Shown here piece by piece: positions 50,688 to 61,133 of a DNA stretch of 64,000 nucleotides. The notes beneath the pieces are model-generated. The model ran no database searches, was not told the origin of the DNA, and was given only the letters and a program-made list of their open reading frames with translations. The stretch comes from Caldilineaceae bacterium SB0661_bin_34 (GTDB taxonomy: Bacteria; Chloroflexota; Anaerolineae; Caldilineales; Caldilineaceae): the NCBI GenBank assembly GCA_009841145.1, contig VXMJ01000029.1, positions 1-64,000 of the forward strand, written 5' to 3'. The position numbers and the translations under genes are program-made. The first letter of the stretch is position 1. Every line of letters starts with the position of its first letter.

Positions 50688-52517
50688 CTAACGTTGTGTG
50701 ATGGTAATGATTTGTTCGGTGATCCAACGAGCGGATAGGGCCAGTCCGTTGCAACGTCGGCTAGACACCAACTGGTGGTCCGGAACGTCGGTTTCCAATT
50801 TTAGGATGCCGTGCAGTTGTCCGTCAGCGTTGTTCTCAATCACAACTGTGACTTCGTGATCGTTGATGAAATCGCGGATGGTCTGGTTGACCGGCAGTGC
50901 TCGCACCCGCAGGTAGTCGGTCGGAATGCCGGTTTCGGCAAGCCGCACGCGGGCTTCCTGTACGGCCGGGTGGTTGCTTCCAAGGGAAATCAGACCGATA
51001 CGCTCGCCTGCGTCCCGGACGATGTCCGGCTGCGGCACGAGGCCGCGGGCGGTTTCCAGCTTGCGTTGGACCCGTTGCAGGTTGTGCTCCCACACCTCAG
51101 GCTTTTCCGAGTAGTGGGACATCTCGTCGTGCCCGGTGCCGCGCGTGAAGTATGCGGCCCAGTTGGACGGAGTTCCCGGGAGCGTCCGGTACGCGATACC
51201 GTCGCCGTCGACATCCCGATAGCGTCCCCATTCGGCAGCCAGTTCGTCCAGTTGCTCCGCGTCCAGAACCTTCCCGCGGTTGATGGGTTCGTCAGGGTAC
51301 TCGAGCGGCTCCGAAATCCACAGGTTCATGCCCAGGTCCAGATCGGTGAGTACCAGTACCGGGGTCTGCAGCTGGTCGGCCAGATCGTGAGCGCGCCAGC
51401 CGAACTCAAAGCACTCCTTGGGCGAAGAGGGGAACAGAACCACATGGCGCGTGTCACCGTGACTCAGGGTGTAGGCACTCAGGATGTCGCCCTGACTGGT
51501 GCGCGTGGGCAGGCCTGTGCTGGGGCCCATGCGCTGCACGTCCCAAACCACGACCGGGATCTCGGCGAAGTAGGCAAGACCGATAAACTCGGCCATGAGG
51601 CTGATGCCGGGACCGCTCGTTGTGGTCATGCCGCGCGCGCCGGCCCAGCCGGCCCCGATGGCCATGCCGATGGCAGCCAGCTCGTCCTCGGCTTGGATTA
51701 CCGCAAATGTTGGCTTGCCCGTGTCCGGGTCCAACCGGTAGCGAGGAAGTGCGTCGGCAGCCGCTTCCGCCAAGCTGGATGATGGGGTAATCGGATACCA
51801 GGAAACCAGTGACACGCCCCCAAACACTGCACCGAGGGCCGCCGCAGTGTTGCCTTCGATCAAAATCCGGTTGTCGTTGAACCCGGCCATCGGCTCCACG
51901 CGCCAAGGGGCCAGATTCTCGTAGGTCTCGTTGCAGTGGTCGTAACCAGCTTGGGCCACTTCCAGATTGAGCTGAATGGCAGAATCCTTGCCTTTCAACT
52001 GTTGCTGCAAAGCCCTGTGGATTTCCTCCATCGGTAGTTCGAGCAGCCATGCCAGAGCTCCGACGTAGATCTGATTGCTGACATATGCCCGGAGGGCTGT
52101 GGGAACCTTGAAAGGAGCAACCAGCGATTTGACGGGGAGCTCGATGTAGGTGACATCGTCCCTCCGCACGGCCACTGGGATGGCCGAGTCATGGAGAATG
52201 TAACCACCCGGTTGCATTGTCGCCATGTCCTCGACTGCGGTAGCCGGATTCATGCACACCGTGATTTCGTTCAGTTCCCGCCTTGCCAGGAATCCTTCGC
52301 TGGACACCCGGATTGAATACCAGGTCGGCAACCCCTGGATGTTGGAGGGGAAGATGTTTTTGCCGGTAACCGGGATGCCCATGTTGAACAGGGCATGCAT
52401 CAGGACCAGATTGCTGGTCTGGCTGCCGGTACCATTGGCAGTGGCAACAGTCAGGGAGAAGTCGTTGACGATGTGGTCGGAGATCGTCAGCTCCGGGACG
52501 GCGGCTATTTGTTCCAT
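50688..52517 (-). CDS. korA: 2-oxoacid (2-oxoglutarate-type):ferredoxin oxidoreductase alpha subunit (gamma-alpha fusion)
   Basis: N-terminal gamma domain (GTGSQTSNLVLMHALFNMGIPVTGKNIFPSNIQGLPTWYSIRVS), then EGNTAAALGAVFGGVSLVSWYPITPSSSLAEA, MTTTSGPGISLMAEFIGLAYFAEIPVVVWDVQRMGPSTGLPTRTSQGD. Confidence 0.92.
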   Translation of the reverse strand: MEQIAAVPELTISDHIVNDFSLTVATANGTGSQTSNLVLMHALFNMGIPVTGKNIFPSNIQGLPTWYSIRVSSEGFLARRELNEITVCMNPATAVEDMATMQPGGYILHDSAIPVAVRRDDVTYIELPVKSLVAPFKVPTALRAYVSNQIYVGALAWLLELPMEEIHRALQQQLKGKDSAIQLNLEVAQAGYDHCNETYENLAPWRVEPMAGFNDNRILIEGNTAAALGAVFGGVSLVSWYPITPSSSLAEAAADALPRYRLDPDTGKPTFAVIQAEDELAAIGMAIGAGWAGARGMTTTSGPGISLMAEFIGLAYFAEIPVVVWDVQRMGPSTGLPTRTSQGDILSAYTLSHGDTRHVVLFPSSPKECFEFGWRAHDLADQLQTPVLVLTDLDLGMNLWISEPLEYPDEPINRGKVLDAEQLDELAAEWGRYRDVDGDGIAYRTLPGTPSNWAAYFTRGTGHDEMSHYSEKPEVWEHNLQRVQRKLETARGLVPQPDIVRDAGERIGLISLGSNHPAVQEARVRLAETGIPTDYLRVRALPVNQTIRDFINDHEVTVVIENNADGQLHGILKLETDVPDHQLVSSRRCNGLALSARWITEQIITITQR

Positions 52518-53014
52518 GAACGCAACGGGCGATGACCTTGACCCGTCCTGAAGTTCAACATGTACCTGGCACGTTCCTCAAATTACCCGACCGGCCACAT
52601 ACGACACCGGCAACCGACTGGACCCAGCTGCGCGGCCACCCGATCTTGCATCACGGACGAAAAGACTGGGCGAAGGCCTGAACCGGAAGCACGAAGCGAC
52701 GTTCGCTTCCCATTGAGCAAAGCCATTGTAGTGGCGCGCATGATCGTGAGTCAACAACCCGGACTCTTGGTGAAACCGGGCTCAGACCGCCTCAGTCGGG
52801 CTCTGGCTGGAGCCACTGGACGGGTGCTTGGTGCCCTTCAGCCGCATGGGAGCCTTGTGCTACGATCCGCAAGTCTCAACAACCCCGACATAGTAGCAGG
52901 CCGGCCTCCGTGGGATGGGCCGTGCATGACGCGGCCGTCAAGGTTGCGGTTGTCGGCTGAGCTAGCGGCCGTTGGAGACGAGCATTAGACATGGTAATCC
53001 CCTGGAGATCCAAC

Positions 53015-54400
53015 ATGGCTCGTAAATTGACCCGTCGCAGTTTCCTCAAGGTAGTAGGGGTGTCCGCGACCACCCTTGCTGTTGCCGCTTGTGCGGCCCC
53101 AGGTCCGACCGCGGCGCCGGCGGAGGGCGCCCCCTCCGCCGAACGCGTTGAAATCGAGTTCATGAACTGGTGGGGTGCCCATCGCGAGGCCCTCATGGAC
53201 GAGGCCATCGCCAACTTCCACGATATGAATTCGAATGTTCAGGTCAACAATTCCGTCCAGCCGTGGGACGGCCGCGCGGAACGGGCCGCCACCGCTGTGG
53301 CCAGCAACAATCCGCCGGCGTTGATCATGACCCAGAGAGTGGAGACCTATCAGTTTGCACACGAGAATCTGATCCTCCCGATCGACGACTACGTGCAGGC
53401 TTCGGGCATCGATCCGGACGCGATTTTCTATGCCGGCGAAATCAACAACCAGCGCTGGCAGGGCCAGCTCTACTCCTTCCCCCTACCAACCGGTGGGGGC
53501 AATACCGGCCAGTACTTCTACAACAAGACGGTCCTGGCCGAAGCCGGCTTGGATCCGGAAACTCCGGTGGCCACCTGGCAGGAGTTGACAGAAGCCTCCA
53601 GGGCCATCACCCAGAAGGACGACCTCGGCATCACGGTCATGGGCGCGAGCCCGGGCGGCGGTCCGGTGGGATTTGGTCAATGGTTGTATTGCAATGCAGG
53701 CCAGTTCGTCTCCGACGATGCTCGCACCATCATGTTCGACAGTGAGCAAGGGATTGAGACTCTGGAATGGATGGTTGACTTCACCAACGAGATCAACGGG
53801 GGCATCGACAATGCCAACGAGTTCTTTGCCGGCACTTCGGCCACGTCGGCGGATCATCCGTATTACAACGAAAAGCTGGGTTTCATGTTTACCGGCGTGT
53901 GGCAGTTCGGCCACTTGCAGGCCACGGATCCCGACATGTGGGCGGATACCTCAACCTGGGGCGTGGGGCAGATGCCCTACAACGGTAACAACGCCGACGC
54001 GGCCCACGCCGGCGTCGCCGGCCTGTCCGGTTCGTGGGGCTATGTGATTCCGGTCTCTACGCCACAGGACCAGGCGGATGCGGCCTACCAGTGGCTGGAG
54101 TTCTTCGGCACGCATGAGCAGGGCGGTTGCCTGTTCCTGTTCAACCAAGGTCGGCCCTCGCCGGTGGCCCAGTGCAACGAGAACTCCGCCTACTACGACG
54201 ACAACCCCTATTGGTCCGTGGTCCTGCAGTCGCTGGCGTCGGACGTGAGCGTGGCGGTGACTCCGGTCCAGGCCCGGATCAACGATGTGGTCGGAACCGT
54301 TGTCGACGAAGCCTATTTTGGCCAACACGCCCCGGCCGATGCCCTGGCCAAGGGTGCCGAGGAATCTCAGCGTATTCTCGACGAATTCTGGGCGGGCTGA
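53015..54400 (+). CDS. ABC transporter sugar-type substrate-binding lipoprotein with Tat-like signal
   Basis: MARKLTRRSFLKVVGVSATTLAVAACAAP (Tat + lipobox), family 1 solute-binding body. Confidence 0.9.
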   Translation: MARKLTRRSFLKVVGVSATTLAVAACAAPGPTAAPAEGAPSAERVEIEFMNWWGAHREALMDEAIANFHDMNSNVQVNNSVQPWDGRAERAATAVASNNPPALIMTQRVETYQFAHENLILPIDDYVQASGIDPDAIFYAGEINNQRWQGQLYSFPLPTGGGNTGQYFYNKTVLAEAGLDPETPVATWQELTEASRAITQKDDLGITVMGASPGGGPVGFGQWLYCNAGQFVSDDARTIMFDSEQGIETLEWMVDFTNEINGGIDNANEFFAGTSATSADHPYYNEKLGFMFTGVWQFGHLQATDPDMWADTSTWGVGQMPYNGNNADAAHAGVAGLSGSWGYVIPVSTPQDQADAAYQWLEFFGTHEQGGCLFLFNQGRPSPVAQCNENSAYYDDNPYWSVVLQSLASDVSVAVTPVQARINDVVGTVVDEAYFGQHAPADALAKGAEESQRILDEFWAG

Positions 54401-54496
54401 TTGTTTGTGATGGGAGCAGGGAAGAGCCACAACGGCTTTTCCCTGCCACCCCACCCAGCCCGTATCCCGGTCTGTCTCAATGGATACCCGATACCC

Positions 54497-55408
54497 ATGC
54501 TGACAGGCATGCAGAGATATCTGCACCGCCACCGTGCCAAGTGGGTGGGCTTCGCGTTCATCCTGCCGTGGATCCTGTCAGCCCTATGGTTCGACCTGAT
54601 TCCGTTTGTTACGAACCTGTACCTTTCCTTCACGGACTACAGTGTTTCCACCAGCACCCCGGACTGGCTGGGCTTCGAGAACTATCGTGAAATCCTCGAG
54701 ATCGACCCGCTGTTCACCAAGTCGTTGGGGAATACGGTCTACTACCTGGTCCTGGGTGTGCCGATCCGGCTGGTGGTGGCCTTTGCCATCGCGGTACTGC
54801 TGAACCTGCGGATTCATGCCTTGGGCACCTTCCGCACCATCTTCTACATTCCCTCGGTAGTGCCCCTGGTGGCGGTGTCCATCATCTTCTTCGGCATGTT
54901 CAATGCTCGGTACGGTATCTTCAACCAGTTGCTGATCCTGCTGGATCTGCCTCCAGTGCGGTGGCTGACCCGTCCCGAATGGATCAAACCGGCGATGATC
55001 ATCATGAGCACCTGGGGCTTCGGTGCCCAGATGGTGATTTTCCTGGCCGGACTGCAAGGCATTCCATCCGAACTGTACGAAGCTGCCGAGATGGACGGCG
55101 GCAGCTACTGGCACCAGTTGTTCCGCATCACGATTCCCATGGTGTCACCGGTTATCTTTTTCAACCTGATCATCGGCATCATTGGCGGCTTCCAGGTGTT
55201 TGCGTCCGCATACGTGCTGCTGGGCCCCGGCGGCGGACCACTAAATGCAGGACTCTTCTATGTCCTGCACATTTACAACAATGCCTTCAGCTACTTCAGG
55301 CTGGGCTACGCGGCGGCCCTGTCGGTAGTGTTGTTTCTGATCATCCTGTTCTTCACCGTGATCATGGTTAGGACCTCGGATCGCTGGGTCTACTACGGGG
55401 ACACGTAG
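54497..55408 (+). CDS. ABC sugar transporter permease (MalF/UgpA-like)
   Basis: LPWILSALWFDLIPFVTNLYLSFTDYSV, EAAEMDGGSYWHQLFRITIPMVSPVIFFNLIIGIIGGFQVF (EAA loop). Confidence 0.92.
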   Translation: MLTGMQRYLHRHRAKWVGFAFILPWILSALWFDLIPFVTNLYLSFTDYSVSTSTPDWLGFENYREILEIDPLFTKSLGNTVYYLVLGVPIRLVVAFAIAVLLNLRIHALGTFRTIFYIPSVVPLVAVSIIFFGMFNARYGIFNQLLILLDLPPVRWLTRPEWIKPAMIIMSTWGFGAQMVIFLAGLQGIPSELYEAAEMDGGSYWHQLFRITIPMVSPVIFFNLIIGIIGGFQVFASAYVLLGPGGGPLNAGLFYVLHIYNNAFSYFRLGYAAALSVVLFLIILFFTVIMVRTSDRWVYYGDT

Positions 55409-55429
55409 GCCTCAACGGAGCAATCGAGC

Positions 55430-56281
55430 ATGGTCGAGGGACTTTATGCACGCATCGCCAAGTGGACCTTCGTCTACCCGTTGCTGCTCGTCAGCTCAGT
55501 GGTGATGCTGTTCCCGTTGGCGTGGACCTTCTCCACCTCCCTTAAGACTGCGGCGACGGTCACGTTGCGGGAAGTCAAGCTGATTCCGGACCCGGTCCAG
55601 TGGTCCAACTACATTACGATCTTCGAGGAATCGCCGCTGATCCTGTACACCCAGAACACGATGTACATGGTGGTGACGTCCGTGATTGGCGGCGTCGTAA
55701 TCTGCGCCTTGGCCGGATACGCCTTCGCCCGCATCGCCTTCCCGGCGCGGGAGGTCCTGTTCTATGTCCTCCTGAGTACGATGATGCTGCCGCACGTAGT
55801 GCAAATCATTCCGCTGTTCGTCATTTTCGACCGGATGGGCCTGGTGGGCACTTTCTGGCCCCTGATCATTCCCCGGCTCCTGGGACACAACGCCTTTTAC
55901 ATCTTCCTGATGCGGCAGTTTTTCAGGGGCATCCCGCTCGAACTCAGCGATGCCGCGCGCATGGACGGTTGCACGGAACTGGGGATCTGGGCCCGGATCA
56001 TCATGCCCAATTCCAAGCCGGTGCTGGCGGCCGTGGGCATTTTCTCCATTCAGTTCGCCTGGAACGACTTCCTGTCGCCCCTGATCTACCTCGGTCCCAA
56101 GAAGGAACTGTGGACGCTGGCCCTGGGCCTGAACGCCCAAAAGGGATTTGAGGGCGAAATCACCTCATTGCACAAGATGATGGTCATCTCCGTCTACATG
56201 ATCATCCCGATGCTGCTGGTATTTGCGTTCGGACAGAAGTACATGATTGAAGGCGTGACCTTCTCCGGCATGAAGGGTTGA
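55430..56281 (+). CDS. ABC sugar transporter permease (MalG/UgpE-like)
   Basis: FPLAWTFSTSLKTAATV, GYAFARIAFPAREVLFYVLLSTMMLPHVVQIIPLFVIFDRMGL, ELSDAARMDGCTELGIWARIIMPNSKPVL. Confidence 0.93.
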   Translation: MVEGLYARIAKWTFVYPLLLVSSVVMLFPLAWTFSTSLKTAATVTLREVKLIPDPVQWSNYITIFEESPLILYTQNTMYMVVTSVIGGVVICALAGYAFARIAFPAREVLFYVLLSTMMLPHVVQIIPLFVIFDRMGLVGTFWPLIIPRLLGHNAFYIFLMRQFFRGIPLELSDAARMDGCTELGIWARIIMPNSKPVLAAVGIFSIQFAWNDFLSPLIYLGPKKELWTLALGLNAQKGFEGEITSLHKMMVISVYMIIPMLLVFAFGQKYMIEGVTFSGMKG

Positions 56282-56320
56282 CATAAAGCAGACTGCAAAT
56301 CCGGCAAGGAGTATTGAGCC

Positions 56321-57166
56321 ATGTTGGAAGCCCACATCGTTCCCCAAGAGGACCTGGACTTCTTTGATCGCAACGGCTATCTGATCATTCGCAATGCGCT
56401 GGACAGTGATCAGATCGAGTCACTGATCGAGGTCGGGGATGCCTTGATCGCCTCGGATGACCAGGTTTCGCGGCAGACCGGAGCCAGCGGCCGCTACGAC
56501 AGTTTCCGCAACTCGGTGGCCAAGCACCAGGCGTTCCGCGACCTGATCGATCATCCCGTGGTTCTGCCCACCGTGGTCCAGTTGCTCGGCTCCGACATTC
56601 ATCTGGTCACATCCCACTTGATTTACAAGGGAGGCGATCCGGAGGGCACCCCCGACACTTTCCGCGAACCGGGTTGGCACCGGGACTACTATCAGGCCCA
56701 GAACGACATGGGACATGCCCGCATTCAGCGCCTGTTGGTGAAGTGTGCCTACTACCTGACGGACCTGAGCATGGCGAATTCAGGAGTGACGATGGTGGTG
56801 CCGGGCAGCAATCGGCTGACGCAGGCCATCGAGATTCCGGAGGGCAGGGTGGACCCCGCGGGAGCCGTCGAGCCGTCGTTGCATCCGGGCGACTGTCTGA
56901 TCTTCGAGAACCGGACCTACCATGCCGGTGCCGCCAACCAGGTGGCGCGCACGCGCAAGGCCCTGATGATGGGCTACGGGTACCGTTGGATCAAGCCGAT
57001 GGACTACCGGGTTCAGTCCGACGAACTTCTGGCGCAGATGACCCCGATGCAAAGGTTCCTGTGCGGCGAGCAGTTCGTCGAGCGCGAGACGTTCGATTTC
57101 CGGGGCGGTGACAATCCGATCGACGCTTGGTGCGAGAAGCACGGACTGCCCACGGTTCGATACTAA
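56321..57166 (+). CDS. PhyH-family dioxygenase
   Basis: EPGWHRDYYQAQND (HxD), GDCLIFENRTYHAGAANQVARTRKALMMGYGYRW. Confidence 0.85.
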   Translation: MLEAHIVPQEDLDFFDRNGYLIIRNALDSDQIESLIEVGDALIASDDQVSRQTGASGRYDSFRNSVAKHQAFRDLIDHPVVLPTVVQLLGSDIHLVTSHLIYKGGDPEGTPDTFREPGWHRDYYQAQNDMGHARIQRLLVKCAYYLTDLSMANSGVTMVVPGSNRLTQAIEIPEGRVDPAGAVEPSLHPGDCLIFENRTYHAGAANQVARTRKALMMGYGYRWIKPMDYRVQSDELLAQMTPMQRFLCGEQFVERETFDFRGGDNPIDAWCEKHGLPTVRY

Positions 57167-57296
57167 TCCCCGTGTCATCTGCCCGGGCGCAGGAATGCCA
57201 GGCTGCGTTGTGCCGCGGGCGGCCAGTCCCACCCGCGTGGGTTGGCGCACGCTAGGGCCAAAGCGCGAAACGCTATTGAGCCGTACATCCCAAGAC

Positions 57297-58571
57297 ATGA
57301 ACCCACCCCACGTTTTTGTCGCACGCCCTGCTTCCGACATGATGTCGGTGCGCCAAGTGCTGGACATTGTCCTGTCGAAAACAGAGTGTCTTGATTCTGA
57401 GGTGGTGGCCCTGCGGGAAGCTGCGTACAGGGTTGCCGCAGAGGATGTGCTGGCCCCCGCCGGGTTTCCTCCGTTTCCGGCATCGATTATGGACGGCTAT
57501 GCCGTGGTTGCCGCCGACGGTCCCGGCGAGTACCCGGTGGCAGGACAGGTCATGGCTGGTCATCCGGCCGGCTATGTACAGGAACCGGGCCAAGTCTCCT
57601 ACATCACGACCGGCGCCCCCATGCCTGAAGGTGCGGATGCGGTGGTTCGGATCGAAGATACGGAGCCGAGTGGTGATCGGGTACGGATCAAGGTTGGGGT
57701 GCAACCGGGCCACGACGTGCGGCAGGCGGGTTCCGACATGGCTCCAGGCACACTGGTGGTACGGGCCGGCAGCGTATTGGGACCGGCCGAACTCGGACTG
57801 GCAGCCACAGCCGGGGCAGGAACCGTGGCAGTGACCAGGAGGCCGCGGGTCTCCGTCCTGTCAACCGGTGATGAATTGCAACCGCCGGGAGAGCCCCTGG
57901 GGCCAGGACAGATTCCGGACAGCAACCACGTCATGTTGTCCGCGATGGCGCAACGCATGGGGTGCGATGTGCAACCCCGGACTGCGATCGCCGAAGACAC
58001 CGAGTCGCAGCTTGGGCAGGAAGTTCGGGGCAGCCTCAGGCAAAGCGACTTGATCATCACATCCGGCGGCATATCGATGGGCGAAGCCGACCTACTGCCC
58101 AAGGTCCTGACGGACTGTGGTGCTGAAATCCACTGCGAAAGGGTATTGATGAAACCAGGCAAGCCATTCACGTTTTCATCGTGGCAGGCTGCGTCGGGCG
58201 ACCGGCGGTGCGTGGTCTGTTCCCTGCCCGGCAATCCGGCCAGCGCCATGGTTACATTTCTTCTATTTTGCGTACCCGCCCTACGCCGTATGTTGGGACA
58301 CCAACCGCCGGCCCTGCCGCGCATCCAAGTTGTGTTGGATAGCGAACTGGTTCCGGACTCAACGCGGCCGGAATTCCACCGGGTTGCCCTAGCTTGGGAT
58401 CATGACCTGCACCAAGGCAAGGGCGGATATCGGGCTGTGTCGACCGGTGCGCAACGTAGCAGCCGTCTGCTCAGCATGCTGGACGCTGATGCCCTGATAA
58501 CGGTTCCACCAGGTTCCCAGCCGTTGCCGTCCGGCTCCACGGTGGCCGCAATTGACCTCCGCCACCTTTGA
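57297..58571 (+). CDS. moeA: Molybdopterin molybdenumtransferase
   Basis: FPPFPASIMDGYAVVAADGPG, ITTGAPMPEGADAVVRIEDTE, RPRVSVLSTGDELQPPGEPLGPGQIPDSNHVMLSAM, ITSGGISMGEADLL, CSLPGNPASAMVTF. Confidence 0.95.
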   Translation: MNPPHVFVARPASDMMSVRQVLDIVLSKTECLDSEVVALREAAYRVAAEDVLAPAGFPPFPASIMDGYAVVAADGPGEYPVAGQVMAGHPAGYVQEPGQVSYITTGAPMPEGADAVVRIEDTEPSGDRVRIKVGVQPGHDVRQAGSDMAPGTLVVRAGSVLGPAELGLAATAGAGTVAVTRRPRVSVLSTGDELQPPGEPLGPGQIPDSNHVMLSAMAQRMGCDVQPRTAIAEDTESQLGQEVRGSLRQSDLIITSGGISMGEADLLPKVLTDCGAEIHCERVLMKPGKPFTFSSWQAASGDRRCVVCSLPGNPASAMVTFLLFCVPALRRMLGHQPPALPRIQVVLDSELVPDSTRPEFHRVALAWDHDLHQGKGGYRAVSTGAQRSSRLLSMLDADALITVPPGSQPLPSGSTVAAIDLRHL

Positions 58572-58762
58572 ACCGCGGTGGGCTGCGGATGGCCACATCC
58601 GTGCGCACCCCCGGCAAGGTGTGCTGGCAGGGGCACGCGCCCGCGCTCTATTTTGTGCCTCATCACTCTCTGTGACTGCGCTGCTCTAAGGCATAATGAG
58701 CCGGCCCCGGCTAAGCCGAGAGCCGTCTGTCCCAAATCAATTCAGTCATCAAGGAGCCGAAC

Positions 58763-60169
58763 ATGGTTCTTACGCGCCGGCGATTCCTGAAGTCAAGCGC
58801 AGTTGCAGCCACCAGTCTGGCATTGGCCGCCTGTGTTCCGGCGGAACCCAGTGTCGACATGCCTGTCGGAACTGGCAGCGACGCCGAAATGACGGAAATC
58901 ACCTATCTGATTCGCTCCGACATCGGAGTCAAGATCCAGGAGTGGACGGACGAAGCAATCGCCGACTTCGCCACAGTTGAACCCAACATCGCGATCGAGA
59001 CCATCGGTGTGCCCTGGGGTGACTACAACGCGAAGCTGCTGGCCCAGTACGCAGCCGGTGATCCACCAGAGATTTCCGCCAACTATGCGGCGGGATTCCC
59101 CACGTTCTATGCCAACGACGCCATCGTGGCACTGGACGAATTGGTGTCCGAGAACAACGTAGACCTGTCGGTTATCGAACAGGCTGCTCTGGATGCGGTA
59201 ACCCGTAACGGCAAGCTTTGGGCACTTCCGTTGGCTCACCTGCCCACGATCGTCTATTACAACCTGGATGCCTTGGAAGAGGCCGGTGCCACGGTTCCAC
59301 CTATTGATTGGGCCGACACTTCGTGGACCACCGATGCGATGCTGGCATCCGCCAACGCGGCGGCCAAGGACATGGACGACCCGACCAAGGCCCAGTACGG
59401 CATGATCTTCGGCAACGGTCAGTTGGGCGTGTTCGAATGGCTGTGGGGCGCGGATCCCTTCAATGACGTGGGCGGCCCCGAACACACCGAGGCCTACAAG
59501 ACGGGCATCGTCACCGAGTCCTTCTACGACTCCGAAACGATGAACACCTTTATCGGCTGGGTCTATGACGCCATCTATGGCGGCAGTCCGGTTTCGCCGC
59601 GGCCGTCGGACACGGACGCCATTCAGCAGCTGGTGGGCTGGCCCATGATGAGCGGCCGCATCGGCATGGCCATCAATGGTGCCTGGTCGGTGACCAATTT
59701 CGCCGCTGTGGAACCGTCCTGGCGCTGGGGTGTGGGAGCTTTCCCATACGGTCCGGCCGGCGTGAACACCTCTCCGCTGTTCAACGATTCCTGGATGCTG
59801 GGCAAGGGTGCCAAGGAACAGGATGCCGGTTTCCGATTCCTCCAGTACCTCGCTGTGGAGAAGGGAGCTGAGCTCTACGCCCAGATCACCGGCTTCTTCC
59901 CGGCGCACAAGGAGAACTATCCGATCTACTTTGACAGCCTGATGAACATTCCCAACTTTGCGTTGAGCCGCGAGGATGCCGAGACGGCACTGCTGGATGC
60001 GTTCAACTACGGTTACGTGACTCCGGGCAAGACCTTGGACTCCTATCCCGAATGGAATCGGACGTTCAACCAGACCATGGGGCCCATTTGGAACGCCGAG
60101 GTGTCCGTAGCCGATGGTCTGGCGCAAGTACAGGCCCAGTTCGAGAGCGTGATCGAGTCCAAGTCCTAA
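58763..60169 (+). CDS. ABC transporter sugar-type substrate-binding lipoprotein with Tat-like signal
   Basis: MVLTRRRFLKSSAVAATSLALAACVPAEP; family 1 solute-binding body. Confidence 0.9.
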   Translation: MVLTRRRFLKSSAVAATSLALAACVPAEPSVDMPVGTGSDAEMTEITYLIRSDIGVKIQEWTDEAIADFATVEPNIAIETIGVPWGDYNAKLLAQYAAGDPPEISANYAAGFPTFYANDAIVALDELVSENNVDLSVIEQAALDAVTRNGKLWALPLAHLPTIVYYNLDALEEAGATVPPIDWADTSWTTDAMLASANAAAKDMDDPTKAQYGMIFGNGQLGVFEWLWGADPFNDVGGPEHTEAYKTGIVTESFYDSETMNTFIGWVYDAIYGGSPVSPRPSDTDAIQQLVGWPMMSGRIGMAINGAWSVTNFAAVEPSWRWGVGAFPYGPAGVNTSPLFNDSWMLGKGAKEQDAGFRFLQYLAVEKGAELYAQITGFFPAHKENYPIYFDSLMNIPNFALSREDAETALLDAFNYGYVTPGKTLDSYPEWNRTFNQTMGPIWNAEVSVADGLAQVQAQFESVIESKS

Positions 60170-60199
60170 TCAGTCCGACTACAGGTCGATTGTCCGCAC

Positions 60200-61132
60200 A
60201 TGTCCGGCATGGCGGCGGTTGGCGCCGGCGGAGCGGAAAGGCCACGCCTTTCCCTCCGTTGGCGCGAGGCCATCAACTTCTATCTCTTCCTTGCGCCCTG
60301 GATTTTGGGTTTTTTGGCCTTTACCGCCATCCCCATTATCGCGTCCCTGTTCCTCGGCTTCACCAAGTACAACGCCATCAGTCCACCCGACTTTGTCGGA
60401 CTCAAGAACTTCAGGTTCCTGTACGACGACCAGATTTTCTGGAAGTCGCTTCGGGTGACGTTGACCTATACCGTGGTCTTCGTGCCGCTGCAGCTGGTGT
60501 CCTCTCTGTTGCTGGCCATGCTCCTGAACCTGCGCGTGCCTTCCATGCGCACGATTAGGACCATCTACTACCTGCCGTCCATTCTGCCCACGGTGGTCAC
60601 GGGCCTGGTCTGGATTTGGCTGTTCAACGCCGATTTCGGATTGATCAACTTCTTCCTCTACAAGGCGTTCGAGATTAGGGGACCGAACTGGCTGGGCAGT
60701 GAACGCTGGGTCATGTCGGCCGTCATCATTTCAGGCCTGTGGGCACTGGGCGGCGGTGTCATCATTTTTCTGGCCGCGCTGCAGAACGTCCCGGGCGAGT
60801 TCTACGAGGCTGCCGAACTGGACGGGGCCAATATTCTGCACAGGTTTTGGCACGTCACCGTACCCATGATCTCACCGGTGATCCTCTACAACCTGATGAT
60901 CGCGATGATCCTGTCGCTTCAGGTGTTCACCCGGATTTACGTATTGACCCAGGGCGGTCCGAACTACGCCTCCTACTTCTACAACCTGTACGTGTACGAC
61001 AACGCGTTCAGCTACCTCAAGCTCGGGCTGGCCTCCGCTCAGGCCTGGATTCTGTTTGTCCTGATTCTTCTGTTGACCGTGCTGGCCCTGCGCACTTCCG
61101 GGCGCTGGGTCCACTATTCCGGCGGAGTGTAG
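60200..61132 (+). CDS. ABC sugar transporter permease (MalF/UgpA-like)
   Basis: LAPWILGFLAFTAIPIIASLFLGFTKYNAI, EAAELDGANILHRFWHVTVPMISPVILYNLMIAMILSLQVF. Confidence 0.93.
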   Translation: MSGMAAVGAGGAERPRLSLRWREAINFYLFLAPWILGFLAFTAIPIIASLFLGFTKYNAISPPDFVGLKNFRFLYDDQIFWKSLRVTLTYTVVFVPLQLVSSLLLAMLLNLRVPSMRTIRTIYYLPSILPTVVTGLVWIWLFNADFGLINFFLYKAFEIRGPNWLGSERWVMSAVIISGLWALGGGVIIFLAALQNVPGEFYEAAELDGANILHRFWHVTVPMISPVILYNLMIAMILSLQVFTRIYVLTQGGPNYASYFYNLYVYDNAFSYLKLGLASAQAWILFVLILLLTVLALRTSGRWVHYSGGV

Positions 61133-61133
61133 C

